A DNA stretch of 46,983 nt from an uncultured Phascolarctobacterium sp. (GTDB lineage: Bacteria; Bacillota; Negativicutes; Acidaminococcales; Acidaminococcaceae), in NCBI GenBank assembly GCA_905200645.1, contig CAJKLD010000021.1, positions 1-46,983 on the forward strand, read 5' to 3'. Shown one piece after another: positions 17,135-25,216 of the stretch (position 1 is the first letter of the stretch; each line of letters begins with the position of its first letter). Below the pieces are notes generated by a model. The model was not told the origin of the DNA. It ran no database searches and saw only the letters and a program-made list of their open reading frames with translations. The translations under genes and the position numbers were made by a program.

Positions 17135-17833
17135 TTATTTTAATTTTTCACCATGCTCATCTATAAAAAGCTCAAAGGTATTTTTTTCAAAACCAATCAA
17201 ACCATCTTCGCGCATTCGCGCCAACTCTCTGGTCAAAGCACTGCGGTCGGCATCAAGATAATTAGCCAAATCCGTACGGTTAAAGGGAATGGTAAATTTT
17301 CTGCTGCCGCTGTAACGCGCTTCCTGTTCAAAATATGCTAATATCTTGCCGCGTAGAGTTTTTTTGCACAAAATCTCTGTTTTTTCAATCAGCCTTGTAT
17401 TATTATCAGCCAAAACAGAAACAATATTGCACATTAAACGTCTGCTCGCTTCGCTGCTGCCGGTGTCAGACAACATACGTCCTAATGGCAGCATCAATAC
17501 CTCGCTGTCGCTGGCGACAAAATAGCTTACTACACTGCGGTCTCCCAGCCTGCCCAAAAAATTTTCGGCAAATACGGAACCGGCACCCAAATTGGCAATA
17601 ATGGATTTCTCTCCCCAAATATCTTCTTTAATCATCTGTACTGTTCCGTCCAGCACTACGCACAAGCTTTCCACGCAGTCACCGGCCAAATAAATATAAT
17701 CTGATTTAGGAAAATGCTTGATTAAGCCATGAAATTTTTGCAGAACCTCGTTAATCTCGTCCCGCCCCAATCCATTAAATAAGGGGATTTCCCAATAATT
17801 TGTCGAATAAATTTTGGCTGCCATTGCCACCAT
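17135..17833 (-). CDS. Crp/Fnr family transcription regulator
   Basis: The 232-residue protein has an N-terminal cyclic-nucleotide-binding-like beta-roll (about 25-130; LAGDCVESLCVVLDGTVQMI) and a C-terminal winged HTH (FNRTDLANYLDADRSALTRELARMRE). Cysteines are few and not arranged like an Fnr cluster. The effector is unknown. An in-frame frame extends to 17956, but the promoter at 17862-17890 places the RNA start near 17855, so translation must start at 17833 or 17824; AAGGTG lies before 17824. Its position beside the two carriers suggests that it controls them, which is inference. Confidence 0.87.
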   Translation of the reverse strand: MVAMAAKIYSTNYWEIPLFNGLGRDEINEVLQKFHGLIKHFPKSDYIYLAGDCVESLCVVLDGTVQMIKEDIWGEKSIIANLGAGSVFAENFLGRLGDRSVVSYFVASDSEVLMLPLGRMLSDTGSSEASRRLMCNIVSVLADNNTRLIEKTEILCKKTLRGKILAYFEQEARYSGSRKFTIPFNRTDLANYLDADRSALTRELARMREDGLIGFEKNTFELFIDEHGEKLK

Positions 17834-17861
17834 CACCTTTACCTTTTCTTGATATAATTTT

Positions 17862-17890
17862 ATTATGCCAAAAGGAAAGTTGACTGTAAA
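17862..17890 (-). promoter_or_regulatory. Promoter of the Crp/Fnr-type gene
   Basis: TTTACA (17885-17890), 17 bases and CATAAT (17862-17867) on the minus strand. It decides the start codon of the regulator gene. Confidence 0.6.
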
Positions 17891-18029
17891 CCTTTTGTAA
17901 TTAAAATAAGTATTATGTAAGTTTCTTCCATAGGCAGGGTTATATTTTATCAACAAATAATTTATTTATCATTCAAGCACGATAAATATACTAAGCAAAT
18001 ATTTTTATATTATTAATCTTATAATTTTG

Positions 18030-18213
18030 AAAAACATTATGTAAATAAAGAAAGCGTCGCAGTCTTGAAAAATGTTGCTTTTGCAACGGCCAAAAGTATT
18101 TTTCCAGCATAAAATGTAAATAAAGCAAACGTAAGACATTTGCTTACAGCATTAGGCTTAAAGCCTACCTTTTACTAACAGGCGCATTAAGAGGAAGATG
18201 TGCCTGTTTTTTT
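18030..18213 (+). ncRNA. Possible small RNA with hairpins and terminator
   Basis: No reading frame is seen on this stretch between the regulator gene and dnaJ, but the plus strand carries AAGCAAA/TTTGCTT (18123-18145), TAGGCTT/AAGCCTA (18153-18167) and a rho-independent terminator (ACAGGCGCA/TGTGCCTGT at 18178-18206, then seven T). A plus-strand terminator has no plus-strand gene to serve. I could not identify a clear promoter, so the 5' end is a guess. Confidence 0.35.
18178..18213 (+). terminator. Orphan plus-strand terminator
   Basis: The stem ACAGGCGCA/TGTGCCTGT is followed by TTTTTTTA on the plus strand. No plus-strand protein gene precedes it. Confidence 0.7.
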
Positions 18214-18228
18214 ATTTTTCCAAACAAA

Positions 18229-18271
18229 AGCCGACCTGCCGGGAACTATTTTTATCCCTAACAGGTCGGCT
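18229..18271 (-). terminator. Terminator of dnaJ operon
   Basis: AGCCGACCTG (18229-18238) pairs with CAGGTCGGCT (18262-18271) around a 23-base loop, 14 bases beyond the dnaJ stop. Confidence 0.75.
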
Positions 18272-18284
18272 GTTTTATTGATTT

Positions 18285-19436
18285 TTATTTAAAAAGATTT
18301 TTAATTTTGTTCAGAAAACTTTTTTCTTCCGGGTTGATATTATCCTTGCTGATCGCTTCAAAGGCACGCAAAGCATCCTTTTGCTTATCGTTAAGTTTAG
18401 TAGGAACTACCACCTTAATACGCACCAGCTGATCACCGCGCATACCGCCGCGCAAGCTGGGAATCCCCTTGCCTTTTAAACGCATCACCTTGCCCGGCTG
18501 CGTACCTTCGGGAACCTTCATAGTTACCTGTCCGTCCAAGGTAGGAATTTTCACCTCGGCGCCCAAGGTTGCCTGCACAATATTGATTGGCACCTCGCAG
18601 ATAACCGTTGTGCCGTCGCGGTCAAAGAATTTATGCTGCTTTACGTACAAATATACGTACAAATCGCCGCTGGGGCCGCCCTTAGTGCCCGCTTCGCCCT
18701 CGCCTGCTACGCGCAGTCTGGAGCCGTTATCGACGCCTGCGGGAACCTTTACCTTCAAATGCTTATTTTTCTTTTTGGTACCCTTGCCACGGCATTCCTT
18801 ACAAGGCTCGGAAACAATTTTGCCCTCGCCATGACATTTAGAGCAAGGACGCTCGTTGACCATTTGGCCAAACATAGTATTTTGCGTGAAACGAACGTAA
18901 CCGCTGCCATGACATTCGGGACAGGTTTCTATCTTGGAGCCGGGTTCTGCGCCAGTTCCGTGGCAATGGTCGCAGGTTTCATCACGATAAAGATTGATTT
19001 CTTTTTCTACGCCGAAAGCGGCTTCTTCAAAGCTGATTTCCAAATCGAAACGCAAATCTGCCCCGCGCCGGGGACCAGCGTTGCTTGCACGTCCGCCGCG
19101 ACCGCCCTGCCCGCCGAAAAACATATCAAAGATATCATCCATACCGCTGCCGCTGAAACCGCCAAAGCCGCCGAAAGGATTACCTCCGGCACCGCCGCCT
19201 TGCTGCGCCTGCTCAAAAGCATCAGGGCCAAGCTGGTCGTATTGAGAACGCTTGGTTTCGTCGGACAGTACGCTGTAAGCTTCGTTGATTTCTTTAAATT
19301 TTTCTTCAGCCTCCGCGTTGCCTTTATTACGGTCGGGATGATATTTCAGGGCCAGTTTACGGTATGCTTTTTTCAATTCGTCCGCAGTGGCATTTTTTTG
19401 CACGCCAAGGACTTCATAGTAATCTCGTTTAGCCAT
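18285..19436 (-). CDS. dnaJ: Chaperone protein DnaJ
   Basis: The 383-residue co-chaperone has the J domain with KYHPDRN (HPD motif), a Gly/Phe-rich linker, four zinc-finger repeats (CDHCHGTG, CPECHGSG, CSKCHGEG, CKECRGKG) and the C-terminal substrate-binding region. It stimulates DnaK ATPase and delivers substrates. GGAGG lies eight bases before the ATG at 19436; the frame continues to 19451 without reason. It is the last gene of hrcA-grpE-dnaK-dnaJ, separated from dnaK by 190 bases with strong hairpins. Confidence 0.97.
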   Translation of the reverse strand: MAKRDYYEVLGVQKNATADELKKAYRKLALKYHPDRNKGNAEAEEKFKEINEAYSVLSDETKRSQYDQLGPDAFEQAQQGGGAGGNPFGGFGGFSGSGMDDIFDMFFGGQGGRGGRASNAGPRRGADLRFDLEISFEEAAFGVEKEINLYRDETCDHCHGTGAEPGSKIETCPECHGSGYVRFTQNTMFGQMVNERPCSKCHGEGKIVSEPCKECRGKGTKKKNKHLKVKVPAGVDNGSRLRVAGEGEAGTKGGPSGDLYVYLYVKQHKFFDRDGTTVICEVPINIVQATLGAEVKIPTLDGQVTMKVPEGTQPGKVMRLKGKGIPSLRGGMRGDQLVRIKVVVPTKLNDKQKDALRAFEAISKDNINPEEKSFLNKIKNLFK

Positions 19437-19465
19437 AATCTTGGCCTCCAATTATATATTAAGTT

Positions 19466-19490
19466 AGTGCCCAACAAAAAGTTGGGCACT
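19466..19490 (-). other. Perfect hairpin upstream of dnaJ
   Basis: AGTGCCCAAC/GTTGGGCACT with a five-base loop lies just before the dnaJ ribosome-binding site. There is no T-run, so it is more likely an mRNA-processing or stability element than a terminator. Confidence 0.6.
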
Positions 19491-19501
19491 ATGTTTTCCA
19501 T

Positions 19502-19603
19502 AGACCGACTATAATACGCCATCTATTTCGTTGCGGCTCCTAAGAGTACGAAGCTGTACGCCGTCGTCACCGCGTTTCATATCTGACGCCCTCTAGTCGG
19601 TCT
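19502..19603. repeat. 102-base palindromic element, dnaK-dnaJ gap
   Basis: AGACCGACTA (19502-19511) and TAGTCGGTCT (19594-19603) bracket about 82 bases that include ATCTATTTCG and a GTAC..GTAC core. It resembles the 98-base element between grpE and dnaK in size and internal motifs, so both may belong to one small repeat family. Confidence 0.5.
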
Positions 19604-19627
19604 CAAAAATTACTATTGATTTATAAA

Positions 19628-21466
19628 TTATTTTTTATCATCTACTACTTCGGCGTCTACTACATCATCGTCAGCCTTTTTAGTTTCCTGCGCACCTTGA
19701 GCGCCCTCTGCACCCTTTTGCGCTTCGGTTTCTTTGTAAAGCTCTGCGCTCAATTCGTACAGCGGTTTAGTTAAAGCTTCAATGTCAGCCTTAATCTTAT
19801 CCAAATCGTCGCCTTTGACGGATTCTTTCAAAGTATCAACAGCTGCTTTAACCTTAGCAATCATATCGTCCTTGCCTTTACCTTCCATGTCCTTCATGGT
19901 TTTTTCGGCTTGGTAAATCAAATTGTCTGCTTGGTTTTTAACTTCAACGCCTTCCTTGCGTTTTTTATCTGCTTCGGCGTTAGCTTCTGCTTCTTTAACC
20001 ATTCTTTCTACTTCGTCCTTGTCCAAAGTGCCGGAGGAAGTAATGGTAATTTTTTGTTCCTTGCCGGTACCCAAATCTTTAGCGCTTACGTTTACGATAC
20101 CGTTGGCATCAATATCAAAAGCAACTTCGATTTTAGGTACTCCACGGGGAGCAGCCGGAATGCCAGACAGCTCGAAGCGGCCAAGAGTTTTGTTATCGGC
20201 AGCCATTTCGCGCTCGCCTTGCAGAACGTGAATATCAACTGAAGGCTGATTATCCGCAGCGGTGGAGAATACTTGCTTTTTAGAAGTAGGAATTGTAGTG
20301 TTGCGGTCGATAATTTTAGTGAATACGCCGCCCAAGGTTTCAATACCCAAAGACAACGGAGTTACGTCCAAGAGCAGTACGCTGCCGGTACCTTCTTCAC
20401 CGGACAGAACGCCGGCCTGAATAGCAGCGCCAACTGCTACGCATTCGTCAGGATTTACGCCTTTGTACGGCTCTTTGCCCATGAATTTTTTAATGGCAGC
20501 CTGTACGGCAGGAATGCGGGAAGAACCGCCAACCATAACAATTTTGCTGATTTCGCCTGCGGAAAGGCCGGCATCGCTCATAGCCTGACGAACAGGTCTC
20601 ATGGTGCGTTCTACCAAATCGGCAGTCATAGCTTCAAATTTAGCGCGGGTTAAATCCATATCCAAATGTTTCGGGCCGTCAGCGCCTGCGGTAATAAAGG
20701 GCAGGTTGATATTGGTGCTCATAACGCCGGACAGCTCAATTTTTGCTTTTTCAGCAGCTTCACGCAGACGCTGCATAGCCATGCGGTCGTTGGACAAATC
20801 AATGCCTTCAGCTTTTTTGAATTCGTCAACCATCCAGTCCATGATTTTTTTATCAAAATCATCGCCGCCCAGATGAGTATCGCCGTTAGTTGCTTTAACC
20901 TCGAATACACCGTCGCCTACATCCAAAATGGATACGTCGAAGGTGCCGCCGCCAAGGTCATAAACCATAATGGTGTGGTCGTCGGTTTTATCAATGCCGT
21001 AAGCCAAAGAAGCGGCGGTAGGCTCGTTGATAATACGCAGAACTTCGAGACCGGCAATTTTGCCTGCGTCTTTAGTTGCCTGACGTTGGCTGTCGTTGAA
21101 GTATGCCGGAACAGTGATAACTGCTTGAGTTACTTTCTCGCCCAAATAAGCTTCTGCGTCGGCTTTCAGTTTTTGCAAAATCATTGCAGAAATTTCTTCC
21201 GGAGAATATTTTTTATCGTCAATGGTTACGCGATAGCTACCTTCGCCCATGTGACGTTTAATGGAGCTGATGGTTCTGTCAGGATTGGAAACAGCCTGAC
21301 GTTTTGCCAGCTGACCAACCAGACGCTCGCCGTTTTTAGCAAAGCCAACTACGGACGGAGTCAGACGAGAACCTTCCTGGTTAGTAATAACAGTCGGTTC
21401 GCCGCCTTCCATAACAGCAACAACAGAGTTAGTAGTACCTAAGTCAATACCAATTACTTTAGACAT
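19628..21466 (-). CDS. dnaK: Chaperone protein DnaK (Hsp70)
   Basis: The 612-residue Hsp70 has the ATPase signatures GIDLGTTNS (6-14), VYDLGGGTFDVS and VMVGGSSRIPAV, a substrate-binding domain, and an acidic C-terminal tail with VVDAEVVDD. It refolds proteins with DnaJ and GrpE. GGAGG stands upstream of the ATG. It lies 175 bases after grpE, and the gap contains a palindromic element (21487-21584). Confidence 0.98.
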   Translation of the reverse strand: MSKVIGIDLGTTNSVVAVMEGGEPTVITNQEGSRLTPSVVGFAKNGERLVGQLAKRQAVSNPDRTISSIKRHMGEGSYRVTIDDKKYSPEEISAMILQKLKADAEAYLGEKVTQAVITVPAYFNDSQRQATKDAGKIAGLEVLRIINEPTAASLAYGIDKTDDHTIMVYDLGGGTFDVSILDVGDGVFEVKATNGDTHLGGDDFDKKIMDWMVDEFKKAEGIDLSNDRMAMQRLREAAEKAKIELSGVMSTNINLPFITAGADGPKHLDMDLTRAKFEAMTADLVERTMRPVRQAMSDAGLSAGEISKIVMVGGSSRIPAVQAAIKKFMGKEPYKGVNPDECVAVGAAIQAGVLSGEEGTGSVLLLDVTPLSLGIETLGGVFTKIIDRNTTIPTSKKQVFSTAADNQPSVDIHVLQGEREMAADNKTLGRFELSGIPAAPRGVPKIEVAFDIDANGIVNVSAKDLGTGKEQKITITSSGTLDKDEVERMVKEAEANAEADKKRKEGVEVKNQADNLIYQAEKTMKDMEGKGKDDMIAKVKAAVDTLKESVKGDDLDKIKADIEALTKPLYELSAELYKETEAQKGAEGAQGAQETKKADDDVVDAEVVDDKK

Positions 21467-21486
21467 TTTGTTTTCCTCCTATATTC

Positions 21487-21584
21487 GATTGATTATTAAG
21501 CACTATCTAATTCGCAATTTCTCGTCGACGTACCTCCAGTACGACTCCTCGGCTTTGCTCGTATCTAACACTTTCTAATCAATC
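21487..21584. repeat. 98-base palindromic element, grpE-dnaK gap
   Basis: GATTGATTA (21487-21495) and TAATCAATC (21576-21584) bracket about 80 bases with ATCTAATTCG and a GTACctccaGTAC core. It shares size, layout and internal motifs with the element at 19502-19603. Confidence 0.5.
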
Positions 21585-21641
21585 TTGTTCGCAAAATATT
21601 ATTTAATATATTTTTTATTAAAAGAGCTTGGGCAACTGCAA

Positions 21642-22232
21642 TTATTCGTTGCTGTTCACTCTAACCTTACTGTGGCGGATTACTCTATCGCCCAATTTAT
21701 AGCCTTTTTCTAAAACCAAATCAATAATTTCATCCTCAATTTCGGGATTGTGTCCACGCATTACGGCTTCGTGAAATTGAGGGTCAAATTTTTGATCCTG
21801 CGCCGGAATTTCTTCTACCTTTAAGGCTGTAAAGGTATCTTCAAATTGACGGCGGATTTTCTGCATACCGGTAATAACGCCCTCCATATCGGTGGCTTTG
21901 GCTGCGCTGGTTTCGGCGCGCTCAAAATTATCCAGTACCTTCAAAAATTTACCAACTACGCCGGCGGTAACAAAGCCGGAAAGCTGTTCCTTTTCCATAT
22001 TTGTGCGGCGGCGGAAGTTTTCAAAATCAGCCTGCAAACGCAAAAGACGGTTTGTCAATTCTTCAATTTTTGCATCCCGTGGGTCAGGCTCTGCTTCCTT
22101 AACTGTTTCTTCGGCAGCTTCGGAATTTTCTTCGGCAGCCTGCGCTGCTTCAGCTTCCTGCTTTACTTCGCAATTTTCCGCAGCCTGTGCTTCTTCCTGC
22201 TGCATAGTTTCTTTTACATCATTCTCTTGCAA
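21642..22232 (-). CDS. grpE: Nucleotide exchange factor GrpE
   Basis: The 196-residue GrpE begins with an acidic, Glu/Ala-rich tail, then the long dimerising helix (DAKIEELTNRLLRLQADFENFRRR) and the beta domain ending YKLGDRVIRHSKVRV. It releases ADP from DnaK. The start is TTG at 22232 with GGAGG seven bases upstream; the frame to 22274 overlaps hrcA and lacks an SD. It follows hrcA by 16 bases. Confidence 0.95.
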   Translation of the reverse strand: MQENDVKETMQQEEAQAAENCEVKQEAEAAQAAEENSEAAEETVKEAEPDPRDAKIEELTNRLLRLQADFENFRRRTNMEKEQLSGFVTAGVVGKFLKVLDNFERAETSAAKATDMEGVITGMQKIRRQFEDTFTALKVEEIPAQDQKFDPQFHEAVMRGHNPEIEDEIIDLVLEKGYKLGDRVIRHSKVRVNSNE

Positions 22233-22248
22233 AGCGCTTCCTCCTTTT

Positions 22249-23283
22249 TTACTTATTATCATTTTCATGCTCAAACATGGTTTGCAAATATTTATGTAGA
22301 TAATCCATAACGGAAATTACCTTGCCGTACTCCATTCTCGTCGGTCCCAGCACCGCCATTGTTCCTACAATCTGACCGTTTAAACGATAGGTTGCCTGAA
22401 CCATGCTGCAATCCTGAATACCGGAGAATTTATTTTCACTGCCAATAGTTATCTTCAAGCCGCTGTCTTCGCCGGATTTAAGCAAATCGCGCACTACGCG
22501 CTCCTCCTCTAAAATTCCCAACAGACTGCGCACGCGCTCCACATCGCGGAATTCCGGCTGATTCAAAAGCTGCTTGGTGCCGCCTAAGAAAACCTTTTGC
22601 TCCATGTGCTTGTTACGCAGGCGCCTGATGGAGCGCACTAAGGAAGTGAAAAGAATTTTATCTTCGGCAATATTGCTGTGTACAGCCTGCAACAAATCCT
22701 CGCCGATTGAGGAAAGCTCTCTGCCTTCTAAGAGACGGCTGACTTTGCCTGCCAAATAATCCAGCTCTTCCATGCGCATGCCTAAAGGAATTTCGATAAC
22801 GCAGTTGTCTACGCTGCCGTCATCCGTGATGATACACAAAATAGCGTGGCGTTCATCTAAAGGCAGAAACTTCATATAACAAAAGCGCGCGTCGGCATCG
22901 CGGTTGGCTAAAACCAAAGAAACATTCTGCGTCATACGCGAAAGAATTTTAGCCGTGGATTGAAAAATTTCATCCAGGCTTCTGCGCCTTTCGTTAAACC
23001 AGCCGTTGATTAAAGCTCGTTCATTATCCGTCAAGCTTCCCGGCTCAACCAGCGAATCCACATACAAACGATAAGCCTGCGCCGAAGGAATGCGTCCTGC
23101 CGAAGTATGCGGCTGCTCCAAATAACCTAACAGCTCCAAATCGCTCATCTCGTTGCGGATGGTCGCAGGACTGATACCCAAATCATATTTGCGGGCTATG
23201 GTTCTGGAGCCAACAGGCTCAGCAGTTGAAATATAATCCTCAATTATGAGTTGGAGAATTTTTTTCTTTCTATCGTTTAGCAT
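22249..23283 (-). CDS. hrcA: Heat-inducible repressor HrcA
   Basis: The 344-residue repressor has the N-terminal winged-helix domain (LNDRKKKILQLIIEDYISTAEPVGSRTIARKYDLGISPATIRNEM) typical of HrcA, followed by the dimerisation/GAF-like domain. It binds CIRCE operators and is itself controlled through the CIRCE at 23304-23330. It heads the grpE-dnaK-dnaJ operon. Confidence 0.97.
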   Translation of the reverse strand: MLNDRKKKILQLIIEDYISTAEPVGSRTIARKYDLGISPATIRNEMSDLELLGYLEQPHTSAGRIPSAQAYRLYVDSLVEPGSLTDNERALINGWFNERRRSLDEIFQSTAKILSRMTQNVSLVLANRDADARFCYMKFLPLDERHAILCIITDDGSVDNCVIEIPLGMRMEELDYLAGKVSRLLEGRELSSIGEDLLQAVHSNIAEDKILFTSLVRSIRRLRNKHMEQKVFLGGTKQLLNQPEFRDVERVRSLLGILEEERVVRDLLKSGEDSGLKITIGSENKFSGIQDCSMVQATYRLNGQIVGTMAVLGPTRMEYGKVISVMDYLHKYLQTMFEHENDNK

Positions 23284-23303
23284 ATTCCCACCTCATTTAG
23301 TTG

Positions 23304-23330
23304 TTAGCACTCATTTTATCAGAGTGCTAA
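23304..23330. promoter_or_regulatory. CIRCE operator
   Basis: TTAGCACTC, nine bases, GAGTGCTAA: a perfect match to the HrcA-binding CIRCE consensus, located between the promoter and the hrcA start. Confidence 0.97.
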
Positions 23331-23342
23331 CACCTTGGTATA

Positions 23343-23371
23343 AGAATAGCACTACCTAAATTGATTGTCAA
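23343..23371 (-). promoter_or_regulatory. Promoter of the hrcA-grpE-dnaK-dnaJ operon
   Basis: TTGACA (23366-23371), 17 bases and TATTCT (23343-23348) on the minus strand, with CIRCE just downstream in the transcribed leader. Confidence 0.85.
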
Positions 23372-23389
23372 CTAATTTTTTGTAAAATA

Positions 23390-24583
23390 TTATTCTGTCA
23401 CAAAGATTTCAAAGACTTGATTGCCCACAGCCATGCCCCGCTCCGTCAAACACAGCCGCTGCTGCTGCGCATCATAAACAACTAAATCTTTTTCGATAAA
23501 AGGATGCAAGTCCTGCGCAAATTTTTGCCAAACATCCACAGCAAAACGCTCCTCAGCCTGCGCTAAATTTACGCCGCAGGCCTGGCGCAGACCCATGAAC
23601 ATAAATTCTTCCAGCTGCATATTTTTGCTTAACACTTCTATATTATATAAAGCGCTGTGCTGCCAATTTTCTGCCTGTAATTTGGCGGCTGCGGCAATAT
23701 ATTCCTGTATACCGCTGGCAGCAGTACGCCGACAGCTGCCGTCAAAGCCACAGGCCGCAGCGCCGAAGCCCAAATACGGCTCGTAACGCCAATAAACAGC
23801 ATTGTGACGAGAATATTGCCCGTTCTTAGCGTAATTAGAAATTTCATAACGCGCAAACCCTTGTTCTTTTAAAACCGACTGCACCAGCTCGTACATATCC
23901 GCTGCAATATCTTCATCCGGCAGCGATATTTTGCCAGCCTCAGCCAAAGCCGCTAAAGGAGTTCCTGCTTCTAAAATCAAACCGTAAACGGAAATATGCT
24001 CAATGCCTGTATTGGTAAGCCTGAGCAGCGTATTTTGCAGGCTGTCCAGAGTTTGCAGAGGCAGGCCGTAAATTAAATCACAGCTGATGCGCGCAAAGCC
24101 CGCAGCCTTTGCCAGCTCCACCGCCTCCAGCGCCTTCTGCGCGTTATGAATACGTCCGATAGCGTGCAGCTCGTTATCATTAAGGCTTTGCACGCCAAAG
24201 CTAATCCTGTCAAAGCCTAAAGATTTTAACGCTTGTAATTTTGCTAAATCTGCCGTGCCGGGATTTACTTCGATAGCAGCCTCTAAAGGCCGCTGCCAGA
24301 AATTATATTTTTTTAAAGCGTTCACAATTTGCGCAATGCAAACCGTAGGCAAAACGCTGGGCGTGCCGCCGCCAAAATATATTGTCGCGTTAGCGTTAAC
24401 TTTGCTTGCTTCATCGCTACGCGCAGCAATTTCGCGGCACAAAGCGCGGGTATATGCTGCCATATCATCTGCGCCGAAACCGGCGTAAGACGCAAAATCA
24501 CAGTACAAGCATTTCTGCCGGCAAAAGGGTATGTGAATATAAATCGCCTGATATTGCTCATAAGCTTTTTTATCTCGCTGCAT
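23390..24583 (-). CDS. hemW: HemW, radical SAM heme chaperone-like
   Basis: The 397-residue protein has the radical SAM motif CRQKCLYCDF (C21, C25, C28). The fourth position is Asp-Phe rather than the CxC of true HemN, which places it with HemW, a heme-transfer protein often misnamed coproporphyrinogen III oxidase. GGGTPS and a C-terminal HemN-type domain follow. It lies 30 bases after ogt and directly before the hrcA promoter. Confidence 0.92.
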   Translation of the reverse strand: MQRDKKAYEQYQAIYIHIPFCRQKCLYCDFASYAGFGADDMAAYTRALCREIAARSDEASKVNANATIYFGGGTPSVLPTVCIAQIVNALKKYNFWQRPLEAAIEVNPGTADLAKLQALKSLGFDRISFGVQSLNDNELHAIGRIHNAQKALEAVELAKAAGFARISCDLIYGLPLQTLDSLQNTLLRLTNTGIEHISVYGLILEAGTPLAALAEAGKISLPDEDIAADMYELVQSVLKEQGFARYEISNYAKNGQYSRHNAVYWRYEPYLGFGAAACGFDGSCRRTAASGIQEYIAAAAKLQAENWQHSALYNIEVLSKNMQLEEFMFMGLRQACGVNLAQAEERFAVDVWQKFAQDLHPFIEKDLVVYDAQQQRLCLTERGMAVGNQVFEIFVTE

Positions 24584-24613
24584 AAAAATGTCCTCTTGGT
24601 AATCCTCTTGTGC

Positions 24614-25147
24614 TTACAGCGCAGTACCCTTCTTGGGAAGAAACAGCTTTTCCATATTTACCTTTTCCAGCTGCAGCAGCGCCAGCTTTTTTTGAATACC
24701 GCCGCCGTATCCGGTCAAGCTGCCGCCGGTGCCGACAACTCTGTGACAGGGAATAATCAACGAAATTGGGTTAGAGCCTACTGCGCCGCCCACTGCCTGC
24801 GCCGACATTTTAGCCAGTCCACGCTTTTCGGCAATTTCCTTGGCAATTTCGCCGTAGGTTGTAGTTTTTCCATAAGGAATACGCATAAGTATTTGTAAAA
24901 CCTCCGTGCGAAACGGCGAACAGTCCAAAGCTAAGGCAGGTGTAAAGCCGGGCTCGCGGCCCGCAAAATAATCGTCCAGCCATTTCTTTGTCTCAACAAA
25001 AATTGGCAGCTCCTTTTCCTGACAATTGGGCAGCAAGATATTGCGGTCATGCTTTTGTCCTTCAAACCAAAGTCCAATAAGCGCGTTGCCGTCGGACGCC
25101 AGCGTTATTTCCCCCAAAGGAGAGATGTAATGGGTTATATACTGCAT
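24614..25147 (-). CDS. ogt: Methylated-DNA-protein-cysteine methyltransferase
   Basis: The 177-residue protein removes alkyl groups from O6-alkylguanine by suicide transfer to a cysteine. The acceptor motif PCHRVVG (C134) and the helix-turn-helix segment PYGKTTTYGEIA are intact. GGAGG precedes the ATG. It is co-oriented with hemW and follows the glmS terminator. Confidence 0.95.
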   Translation of the reverse strand: MQYITHYISPLGEITLASDGNALIGLWFEGQKHDRNILLPNCQEKELPIFVETKKWLDDYFAGREPGFTPALALDCSPFRTEVLQILMRIPYGKTTTYGEIAKEIAEKRGLAKMSAQAVGGAVGSNPISLIIPCHRVVGTGGSLTGYGGGIQKKLALLQLEKVNMEKLFLPKKGTAL

Positions 25148-25178
25148 AATTTTTCCTCCTTTATATTTTTAAAGAAAA

Positions 25179-25207
25179 AGACTTCACCCTTTTGCAGAGT
25201 GAAGTCT
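25179..25207 (-). terminator. Terminator of glmS
   Basis: AGACTTCAC (25179-25187) pairs with GTGAAGTCT (25199-25207), followed on the minus strand by TTTTTCTTT, ten bases after the glmS stop. Confidence 0.88.
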
Positions 25208-25216
25208 AAATAATTT

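Noticed and set aside
17834..17956. Longer N-terminus for the Crp/Fnr-type protein
   Set aside because: A good promoter lies inside this stretch and the extra 41 residues do not fit the family.
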